A stretch of 64,000 nucleotides of DNA, taken from the NCBI RefSeq assembly GCF_001039355.2, contig NW_019775467.1:317023-381022 (forward strand), written 5' to 3'. The notes beneath the pieces were generated by a model that saw nothing but the letters and a program-made list of their open reading frames with translations, was not told the origin of the DNA and searched no databases. Shown in pieces: positions 39,301 through 50,900 of this stretch. This DNA comes from Lingula anatina. Taxonomy: Eukaryota > Brachiopoda > Lingulata > Lingulida > Lingulidae. The translations under genes were made by a program, and so were the position numbers. Within the stretch, counting starts at the first letter, position 1, and each line of letters starts with the position of its first letter.

Positions 39301-41616
39301 TGAAAGTGCCTTGTCATATTAGTGAAGACACAAGGTTGTATTCAGTATTATGCAGATTAGCTATGCACCGCTTCAGTACGTATGCACACGCATCACGATC
39401 TATCGCAACTGTCGCATAGACCTCCGTCTGTGCAGGACGATACACTATGGCAGCCAGTGCGCAGCGGGGAGATACCTGCCGCCTGACACTGCCGAACCGT
39501 GTGGAGCGATTCATTACGGCTTTTGTAGTGCTGTGACGTCATTGCCGTTACATTACGTTAGCAGTAACAATGTCAGCAGTAACAATGCTAGGAATAAAGC
39601 ACAAAGACGAGAGGCAGTTTTGGAGGCTGATGAGATTGATTACATTGTGTTCAAGGTAAGTGAAGGACGTGGGTTACAATATCATTACAATGACAGCATC
39701 AGTAACGTAACAGTCATTAAACATGGTGGAACAGTTTCGTGTACAGTGTCAAAATAATGTTGTCCTTGCTGCATTGGTACAACATTGGCTTTTAAGCTGT
39801 TAAAAGCTGTTAAAATATTCATGGTTTGTACATGGTTTCGGGATTTATGAGTTGTTGGACTGGCTTCAGTATTGTGACAATAATGTAATAATGTTGCTGC
39901 TGTAAAGCACAAAATGTATTGTTACATTGTACTAGAGGAAAACATGCCTGAGACATATTGTTTGAACACATAATAGCTGCAGCATTAACACTAAAAATTT
40001 TTTAATGTAAAATTATTAAGAACATTGATACATTATGAATTTAAACTTTGCAAACTGGTAAATATCTAAAAAAAAAAATGTGAATGAGCAAGAAAGAAAG
40101 ATTGTTTCTTTTATTCTCTGGGATGAACTGAATAATATTGAAAGGGATAATTGTATGCTCACTTCAGTCATATTTTCTTGGATTGGCAAAATCAAACATG
40201 ATCTACATACGTAATAGCACATACATGCAAAAGATATGGTATCTCTTAAATAGAACCTCTCTCTCATGGACTGATATGTAATTGAAACAAAAAAAAGCTT
40301 AATATGTTTTCTACTTATAACACATCTAAGAGACAAAAAAAAAAAAAATTGTGTCACATCATTCTTACAGCATCACTAATATAACAAATACACAAGACAT
40401 ATTATATACCCAATTTGATGGCCCCAAGCTAGCTTAACCTGACAAATTATAGAGTTATTATGCATAATATTACCTGAACTTTTGACACCTAATAGGTGCT
40501 TGTACAGACGAGTTGATTTTTACGGTAATGGTTCACTAAATTTGCTCTGAATTGGTTCGGATATTTTCTGAAACAATGTTTTGTTATTGGTTCCACTTCT
40601 GTAGATGTATGATTAAAAAATCAAGAAATTTTCTTGGATTTGGAGGTTTTTTTCTTTCTATTTAAAATGCTGTTTAGAAGTGATTATATTTGAAGAAAAG
40701 AAATGAAATATTGGTATTGGTGAGAAGCAGAATCATTAAATAATTACTTGTCTGTACTTAATTTTTTTAAAAATTTGAAAATTATTCTGGGTATTTACGT
40801 AAAATTATTAACTTTTTTCTATAGAAACAAAAACAATTTTAATTAAAAAAATGAAATATTAAAGTTGGTAACCTATTAAAATTATTGAGTAATTACCATA
40901 CACGCCCTGGGCTGTACTTGATACACGCAGGTATGTGAGGCAGCAGATTCAGGTTTGCTAACTCGCACTGAATTCAACTCAAATCGGCTTAGTACAAAGA
41001 TCTGAGCTTCTTGTGTCATATAAGTAACACGTACTTGAAGATAGCCCCAGAAATAAAACCCTGAACTCTGAGGTCAACTGGAAGTTATTTGATAGCCAGA
41101 GTCTGCAGATCATGTTTGAAATATATACCATTGAATTGATATCTTTGTGGAAAGGAACCACACATCAAAAAGGATTTTTTTATCAACTGAAAGATAGTTT
41201 TGAAAATCATAAATTTGCAAGTCATACTTATTACACACACACACACAGGAATATTTAATTTTCATTATTTCTTTTCTTGTGGAACCAGACATGGAAGACT
41301 TTCTTTCCTCTTTTTATTTAAATGGTCCTCTTACTTACCACATTGTCATATCATAAAGACAGTCTGGAACCTCACACCTACATTGAAAGCTTTCTTAGCA
41401 TCTGCATTGACTGTATTCCAGTTGTCATATCCCTTACATGTCTGACATCAGAACCATCACTTTCACAATCATTGACATTAACAGCATTCCACATATCAGA
41501 CAATAAACGTATAAATGCTCATGATGGTTTCCTTTGAATTTTGAATGCTGTTAATCTAAAAAAAAGCTATTAGGTGTTACATTTCATAGCCAGAACTAAA
41601 TGCCTAGATTATGTGA

Positions 41617-41651
<35 letters not shown>

Positions 41652-41682
41652 GTGTGTGTGTGAAAGAGAGAGAGAGAGTGTA

Positions 41683-41730
<48 letters not shown>

Positions 41731-42016
41731 TGAGAGAGAGAGAGAGAGGGAGAGAGAGAGAGAGATAGAAATATGGCAGCACAGGTAACCTAAAAAGACT
41801 GGAAGTATTTAATCATTTGCTGTACTGCTGAGGTAATATCAACAGAACTGTTTCTTAAATAGCTCCAAATATTAACCTCACTGGGTGCAGATTCCACTGG
41901 CATTAGTCGTGCTGTTATTACGAAAAATACCGGTTACCAATGGAACGAAAACATTAAACATGCTTTAGTCTGTCGACTTACACTAAATGATGAGAGACTG
42001 GGATGACTTACACTGG

Positions 42017-42067
<51 letters not shown>

Positions 42068-42078
42068 TGTTGGATGAC

Positions 42079-42119
<41 letters not shown>

Positions 42120-45100
42120 TGTTAGATGACAGAGACGCTCGATGAGAGAGAGAGAGAGAGGTGGGAGGTTAAAAGCATACATTTCTCATATTATCAACAT
42201 AAACCTTGTTTTGAATTTTATAAAAATAAGTGAGGAAAAAATCAACTGTCTACAAGTTTTACTTAAGAAAATCCATCATAAGTCAGTGTGGTCAAGAAAA
42301 ACATTGACATCATTACTTGTTTCCACATCATATTGTTTTTTCAAGTGGCATCTTCTTCTTGTACAAGGAGAATCACTCATGTCACTTATATAAGCTACAT
42401 GTAATGGCTAGGGTGTGTAAACTTATTTAGCAATCTGAATGATATTGTTAAGTTCCCCTTTGGCTTTTCAGCCTGCGTATGGCTAAGTTTGACATTGATG
42501 TGATATAAAAAGTATAAAAAATATAGTCATGCCCCCTTCAATGAAAAAAAGTCAGAAAAACATACATGTTTTTGCTCTATTTAATAATAACACTACTTTT
42601 TGTGATGAGAGAACAACCTGCAAACATACTGCCTATATAGTGACTTATATTCACAGATGAACAAAATATATAAAGAAAGGGCGTAATTATGAAAGGTGAC
42701 TGGAATGTAGCTCCGAAATTAATAAGAGAATTAAAATCACCACCAGACATAAAATATGAGTTAAAAATAGTAACTATAATGCAAGGAAAAAAAACTGAAA
42801 ACATAACATATACCACATGGCTTCAGGTTTGGTTCAAAAGAGCAAAGTGTGGATTTACTGTTAAAATGTATTCTTACTGTGTATGGTAATTACTAGATCT
42901 TTTCAACAGGGAGAAAATTGTGAATCTTACAGATGCTTTTCAAGTCATAATTTCTTAAAATTAGAACATTCTATTTGAGTGGTAGCAACCAAACTAAAAA
43001 GCAGGCTACCTTATAGTTATATTCTATACAAAAAAAAAAAAAAAAAAAAAAAACTACAGATGCTGCACAGAAATATATAAACTGGCAATTTTTCCCCAGT
43101 TGAAAAGAAAGGAGAAATTACCATCATTTTACCCTCGATTTTCCAGTGAGTACTGCTGCTCCTCTTTCTTTTCACATTAATTCAAAGATGTGCAGTGCTG
43201 TAAGGGGTGTGTTCAGTAACACATGTTAACATTATCACTGGTAGACATGAAATCGGAGGTGAAAGACATTGCTTGACGTGCCAACTTGGGGGAATTCTAA
43301 TCAAAATTCCTGGGAGCCAGATATACATACTGTTATTTTCACCAGATGATACTGAGTGTGCCTAAAATTAGACAAGACTTGCGTCATTTGTGGTAGATTT
43401 CTGACTTTTTAAGTATGTTTATCTTCATTCAAGTAACTATCCACTCAGTAGAAAAGATTTGAAATGTTTTCTGACTTCAATTTTTTTTTTTTTTTTTTTT
43501 TTGAACGATAAATTTTTCAAGATCTGGTTAAAATGTGTGTCTAATCAGTCCAAGGCACTGCCAACAATTTTAAGAGTCTGAATTTTGAATTAACAGTTAG
43601 TGTAGCAAGAAGTCCTCCAGTGCAACAATTTTTATAACTACCTCTGGTTGGGTTGTCTGGCTGTTTTTAAGTGTTTACAGCATGTCAGTATTACCACCTA
43701 GATGTGGCCAGATACTTTGATGATAAAAGATTATTGAAGGCTGTCCAGTTTCTGCTTGCCTATCATCATTACTCACTGACACTTAGCAAGATTATTATTT
43801 TTTTNTCGTTGCGTCCCATTCACTCGTACTTTGAGTTTGTCCACTATCAATTTAGCGGTTTTGTCCCCTGCGGCCTTGGCCTTCTTCAGAACTGGGTACA
43901 ACTCCTTGCGTCGTCGCTCAATTTCATGCGGAAATTGTTCTGAGATGCCGTAGTGGAGACCAGCTGAATTTTTCTTACCCCTAAGCCTGTAGGCGCTGTT
44001 CATGACAAGCATTCTACCTTTGTAGGGATTGAATTTGGCGATAATAGGCCTTATTTTTCCCTGTTTGTTCTGTGGTCCCACTCTATGAATCCGGTCAATC
44101 TTTACTGAATGTCTTGGGTTTGGAATAGAGAGCTGAGTTTCTAGAAAGTTATAAAAGGCGTTCTCCGTTTCAGTGGGTGTTTCATTCTGTTTTTCCTCAA
44201 CGTTATATATCAAAAGATTGTCTCTCATACTGCGTGTTCTCATCTCTAACAGTTCCGCATCTAGAACCTTTTGGCGCTCAGTATTTATATTTGATTTGTT
44301 TTCAATGACTTTAATTCTTTCTTTCAATAGTTCATTTTCCTTCTTCAGCGTATCCACTTCATTTTGCGTCAAAGTTAAACTTAAAGTAAGGTCACTGACT
44401 TTATTCAATAGTTCGTGTAAGATACTTTGGTTTGCTTCCGACATAGCCGCAATTTTGTCAATGGACGCGAGGCGTTTATCTATTGTAGATAGTATCGTTT
44501 GAAATTTACCCGTACCTTCTATAGATGGTGAGGTGTCATCTGGGCTGATTTCGCCTGAATGTTCGTTTGCGCTTGTGTAGTCTTCGAGGCATAGTGGGCT
44601 GCCCATCCTGAGTTTCTTTGCTATGTCATTATTTCCCGGTGAGGGATTTGATTCATGTCTTTGTCTCTTGTCAGCCTGCAAATCCGGAGTATCCATTGTT
44701 CTCTCATTTTGTTTTTTCTTCGCCAGTTTGTTACTGATAGTAAACATTGTGTCCTAGTATTGTTTCTCCGTACTTTTTGCTGATGTTACCGCAAACCTTA
44801 TTTTAGTATCTCATAGTTTTTGTTACTTTTGATAGCTTTTTTTGGAAGAGCTATGAAATACGTCTTACTCATCTCGCGCATGCGCCACTCCCCCTTAGCA
44901 AGATTATTAATTTGACAATTATCCACCAATTAGTTTAATTTGAATGATGAAGTCTTTTAATTAAAGGTGTTTAATTAAAGGTTGCCATACAGGAAATGTG
45001 TCACCAGGGCTGGGTGTGTGTAATTATGGTATTTTGTCTCATTAAGGACAGGTAAATGGACTGTTTATCTTACGACCAATATATCATCTTGACATCTACC

Positions 45101-47148
45101 TTGTAGTCCCTAACAGTACATGTTAATTCCTCTGTATAGACATGATCCATATATTGTTTTATCAAAAGTCTAACAAAAAGAGAAAAAGTGGATAATTTTA
45201 ATGAATTGATGGCATTATTACATAAGTGCATTGATAAATGAATGAAGACAGGAAAAAAGTTACAATAAGAATCAGAACCATATTTTACTTAAATAATACA
45301 GAAATGAAGTATTGTCTCTAACATAGATGTATTATAAACAAGCACAATTACAGGAATGTAAACAGACTTTTCCACTTTTCTACATTAACCTTCAAACGAA
45401 ATATGTTTTTGTATGTTGAAATGCATAACAACTACATGTTAGCATGAATACTACACTGGAACTTTCCCTTCCTCACTTATAACAGCTCAAACATTTCACA
45501 GTTGCTGTTGGGGGAAAAATTCAAGCATCATTACAAGGCATCATAAACCGACACAACCATATTTACAAAGAACAAGTCAAATCTGACTACAAAACCAGTT
45601 ATAAATTCCTTGCACAACCTCAAAGTAATTGGGTTTTAAATGACATTTGATTTAAGTAGTAAGTATTGCAACAAAATACTCCCATGTCATGTATTACCAG
45701 TGACTCAACAATATTGACCTTTTTCTACTTGTTTGTGTACCAAATTTAAGAATGTAATGAAGAGAATTTGCTCAGTTTGTAAGTATGCATATGATTGTAC
45801 TTTTAATTTTTTGATCTCATTTACAATGTTTCTTATCTGTCAAAGAAATTTGAATGTAAATTGTTAATTGATTTTGGAAATTCATTTGTTTTATTTGTTT
45901 TACTACTTGAATGAACATTTTTGATGGGATATCATGTCACAAACCATAAAAAGATGTAATGTTCAGAATGCTTGTTTGTTAGTCTTTATTTCTGATTTAT
46001 GGTCATGATATGAATTGAATTAATCTTTACCTCTCAGTTTTTACTTAGTTTTTTGATAACTTTTTTCATTGTAAAGTTTTCATAAACTATATACAATTCA
46101 ATATATATCCAGGAACAAAAAGAAAAAGAAAGAGAAATCAAGGAACAGGAGAAAGACCAGAAGAAGACACAGCCCCATTCTCAACCAGCACAATCTCAAT
46201 CTCACCAAACACAATCGCTGCAGCACTCGCAGCAGAGACATCCACGGTTACCTCAGTCCTCACGCGTACCTAAGTTTTACTTTCCCATGGGACCGCCTGT
46301 GGCGCGGGAAGAGAATGACGCCATGCTGCAGAGAGTGGCCGAAGTTTTTTCTGCAGCAGAAGGAGCGAAGATTTATAAACATCAGATGGAGATGGTGACT
46401 AAAGTGAGTAGGATGTTTTAAGAATTTAAGATTATAATTTTTTGATTTAATTATTTATTTTGAAACCAGCTCTCTCAGAGTACTTTGATTATGCAAAATG
46501 AAAATAATGATTAAAGAAAATTTGAAATAATTGTTTTAAAAGACCTTAGGAGACCCAGATTTAGTTGCTATTGTAATCATTTCTATATCCTATCAAAATG
46601 ACAGTCTATTCTTAAAATTTTATCAACATTGCTGAAAAACTTTTAACAAGTGAATAAACCAACACCAGTGAAAAAATGATTTCCTTTGGAAAGGAGGCAC
46701 ATTTACTAGGAGCAGATGGTTGTGTTCAAACAGATAACAGAAAAGGAAAAAAAGCGCTTAACCTTTTGGTAGAAACACAAACAGATAAAATCAAAATGCC
46801 ATCAAGCACCTCAAGAGACAGGTGGATAGCTAGATGTGATAGACTCAGTTTAAAACCAGGACACAGATTTCCACCACACCTGCTTGGTATCAATACACTT
46901 TAGGTAGACTGGTAACTTTATAACTTCACTCTCCACCTGGTGCTGTCAGAGCCAATAAACTGACCGATTTGAACTGGTTTCCCCCCATGCCCTTATTTGA
47001 GAGAGTTTCAGTTTTCAAGCACCTGGTGTAATTGCTTAAATAAGCGTGGTTTTGATTAAAAGGGAAGTAGAACTTTGCTGATATTTTTTCCAAATGTTGG
47101 AAAGCATTTAAGTGCTTTTTTGTGGATTTTTCAAGTCTGGTTTAAAAA

Positions 47149-47232
<84 letters not shown>

Positions 47233-47957
47233 TTACAATCCATTTTGTAATGTATTTTTCTAAAAGAATCAGCCAGGCAGCTAAGCAGTGTCTGATGCAG
47301 ATAGGTTGTGCACTGACTAGGAAATATGACAGTTTAGTCAGATGTGACAGTTGAGATAGGGCATTGTGTTAAGATGTGATTCTTGGAGAAAATATTATAA
47401 AATTGTAACACAAGATTATATATGTGGAAATTAAATTGCTCAAGCAGACTTGTTAAATGGTAATTACGTGTATTTTATTTTTTTATTTTAACTTTTTCCC
47501 CTTAGGCCTGTGATGTACCATTCTATTGGAAAAGTCTCATATTCAACTCAGCTGGAGGAGATAAATATGGGTTTATTACACTACAGTCTTTCACTGTTTT
47601 ATGGAAAAAGTAAGTTAAACCCAAACTGTGCAGATTAACATAACAGTAGATAAAATGTCAAATGTTTCATAAAGATATTTAGTCGCAGCTTTTTAATGCA
47701 AGTTTCTGAAACACTCCCTTCCACAGATACCATTTATGCGAGGGGTTATTCCTTTTAGAATACTTTTTTTAATGATGAATTTACTATGCCATTATATTTT
47801 GATGACTAATGACTAAAAGATGTTAATGAATTCTTGTTTCAGACTTACTGCCAATTGCCATGACGATGCAGCAAGATTTGTCAGTCTTTTAGCAAAACCA
47901 GGGTGCTTTTATCTGACTACAGAGGAGTTTGTGCCATTAATACAGGTAAAATCACCC

Positions 47958-47991
<34 letters not shown>

Positions 47992-50900
47992 ATATTTAAA
48001 ATAAAATGTTTAACTTTATCCACAATTAAGTTTTTCCAGTGGGTGTCAGTATTCTTTGAATTAAGACTTTAAGTATGGTGGTTATATGACGCAAACTGTT
48101 ACTTAACCAGGTGAGAGAGGAAGTTGACTGCAATCAGCAGAGAGATCTGCAGGTGTGAAAACAGTTCTGTTGATCTTACCTGTCAGTTAGTGTCAACTTG
48201 TTCTAGGGTCACTATTAAGTTCTGCTGTGGAGATAAGAATCTTGAGAAGACCAGATCAAGATGGTGGTTCTTTTCAAAACAGTACAACCAGTTAGTGTCA
48301 CACTATCTTGTAGTCTGGCTTAATCTCTTGTCACTTTACTTGAATATTTACAGATACAGTGATATTGGCTCTGAGATTTTATTGCCTCAGGTGGCTTTAC
48401 TGTGGGACAGTTAGTGTCATGTATGGTGTCACCAGGTGCCAAATAGAGGTCCCACCTTCTTTGTCAGATAAGATCCATTGTGCTTAAATATTTGTTGTTT
48501 GTGAAGTTCCCTGTGTATTTATAGCCTTTAATTAGTCAGAGCGTGAACAACATTGCTTCTGTTTTTCCTCCATTGCTCATCCTGGCAAGTCACCTGCAGG
48601 GTCCTGACACATTTTTATCAACCAATTAAATTTAGGTATTAGGGTCACATGATATGTTAGCAGGTGACATAGTTTTTCACTTTTTCTCCAATGTGTTGTT
48701 GATTGAAAGCATTTCCAGCCAATCAGGGATTGAAGTAGGTCACCTTAGCCAATCAAATAAGAGAGGAGGAACTTGTTGACACATGTCACCAGTGTTTTCT
48801 TGTTTGGCTGGTTTAAAAAAGGAGGGGAAGACATTTGTGGCATCACTTCAGTGGCAGACACTGACACCTCTATATTGGTTAACTGACAGAATTTAGGTTT
48901 TCCTCCATTTGTCTCTCAGTTCAAGATCAAGGCGTGCGTTGCTAAACGTACACTGTGTAATCTTATAATTCAGCATGTCTCTACATAATATGTATGAAGA
49001 ATCTGAAGGAGGGTCCAACATCCATGGTAGTATAGAGAACGACTATCTGACTGAGAGTGATGGAGACCAGCTGAGTGAAAAGATAGATATGGCCAGTGAC
49101 ACAGTCGCTCTGCTCAGTGCCCTGGCGAGGGACCTTCGCGTCAGGTATGAGAGGGCTCAGAGAACCAAGCGGAACAGCTACCTGTGCAAGCTACGTATCT
49201 TGTTGATAGCCATTCAGGGCCTGAGGGACACCTTCTATGAGTACACAGTGAGGAAGTGTGACGAGCTGGAGAGAATAGAAAGGAGAGTTGAAGTTGAGCA
49301 GGGGCTACAGTCACTAGACTATCATGATGACACTGACTCAGACTTAGATGATTACGATGAGTACTAGTTTGTCACTCAATCTTGGCTTCTCAACATGGTG
49401 TTTATGATCACTAGATACTGGATGGCTTTTAGGAAAGAGAGAGAGAGAGAGCAAGATAGTTTATCTAGCACAGATATTGACCTGTTCAGTGCAGTAACAA
49501 AGGCCCTTTTCAGGGCCACTATCACTTCCCAGAAAAGCTAAAGCCAATTTGCCCAATTTAAAAAGAAAGATTTTTTTTTTCTGATTTTTTTATTCATTTT
49601 TAAAAATATTTATTTCAGATTTAACAGATACCTGCCTTGCACCAGAACTCACATATTAAAATATTTTAGAATTATTTTCTTTATAACCACTGTTTCCTTT
49701 GTTTTCATCATACCAGTAGGTAAAATTCTTGAATTTATTGTTCCAGGATGTTGTGGACACACATCCAGGGCTCACTTTTTTACAAGATGCACCTGAATTC
49801 CACTCTAGATATGTACACACAGTGAGTAACATGAGATTTTACGCTGAAATAATAAAGATAATAATTATTGATCTATAGAATAACCTTACTGATTTCAGAA
49901 GTGTTGAGAAGGGGGGGGAGCTGAAGAACCTCCCTTTTAATCAGGGAGGCCCATATTGAATGGAAATTTGATCTACATTTTATGTGGTTTAGCACTTTGC
50001 ATCCACAAAGGGGGATAAAAAAAGTTTGCACAAAAAGTTCACAAAAAAAGTTCTTTTCATACAAAGAAGACCCCCCCCCTAAATTTGCTGGCTTGGTTGT
50101 AAGGATAAGGGGACAGAAGGAGAGATGTGTCTTAGTTTATGTTGATGTTGGATACTGAACATATATTACTAGTTATAACTTTCTTTGCATATTTTTATTG
50201 CTCAGGTTAACATAAACATATTGATTGTTTTCAAAATTAATTGTTTTAGAGCTTCAACTTTCTGTCAGTCTTCTCCTTAGATATACCTGAGAATACTTCT
50301 AACATTGTTTCAGTATTCATATTTTATTTTGAAGCATTTGTTCCCACAGTTGTTGTACAGTGCTTAACAGCCTCATATGTATCTTAATTGAAATGATTTC
50401 AGGTAATAGCTAGGATATTCTACTGTGTAAATAGATCCTGGTCAGGTAGAATAACAGTACACGAACTGAGGAGAAGTAGCTTTCTGCAGGTGAGGAAGTG
50501 AAATCACATTATTACCTCTGCAAAGAAGGTCATGTTTTTGGTTCCTTTACTTTGTTTGTTAGCAGTGTCATACAAAAATTTATAGGAATATTACAGTAAA
50601 AAATTAAAGGTATTTCTGAAATGGCCCATGGAACTAATGATGAGGTCTTGGTGATGGTCCATTTATTAAATAATGGCTGATCATTAATTCCTTTTTTTTT
50701 TTTTTTAGTCTTGTTGGAGGTTTGCGCTCTGTGAGTGCTTTTCATAGCATAGAAATAGTTTTCTGGTAGGGAAAAACTTAATAATTCGTCTGCTGAACTT
50801 GTGTGGAAGATGTAAAAAGCTGTAACAAAATAACTTTTTGGGTGTATGGACATTTTTATGCAGTACCAGTTACAGTAGGAAATATTCAAAATTTATCAAC

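Larger units (their letters stand above)
39656..43781 (+). other. PPP2R3 intron 2, distal part: no supported gene
   Basis: AT-rich sequence with large GA/GT microsatellites (41.6-42.2 kb), poly-A at about 43031-43053 and poly-T at about 43481-43502. Short ORFs have no family resemblance. Intron sequence continues from 44910 to 46112, also without a gene. Confidence 0.5.

Noticed and set aside
39204-39419. Second ORF overlapping the candidate alternative exon
   Set aside because: It ends before the donor and is out of phase with the exon at 46113; at most a uORF.
41600-42182. Arg/Glu- and Leu/Ser-rich ORFs
   Set aside because: Simple GA/GT repeat translated; no unique sequence.
48963-48975. 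Nested ORF as an alternative coding exon of PPP2R3 (TTCAG just before the ATG)
   Set aside because: Joined to the exon ending at 47945, the frame reads CAT GTC TCT ACA TAA, a stop at the fifth codon.
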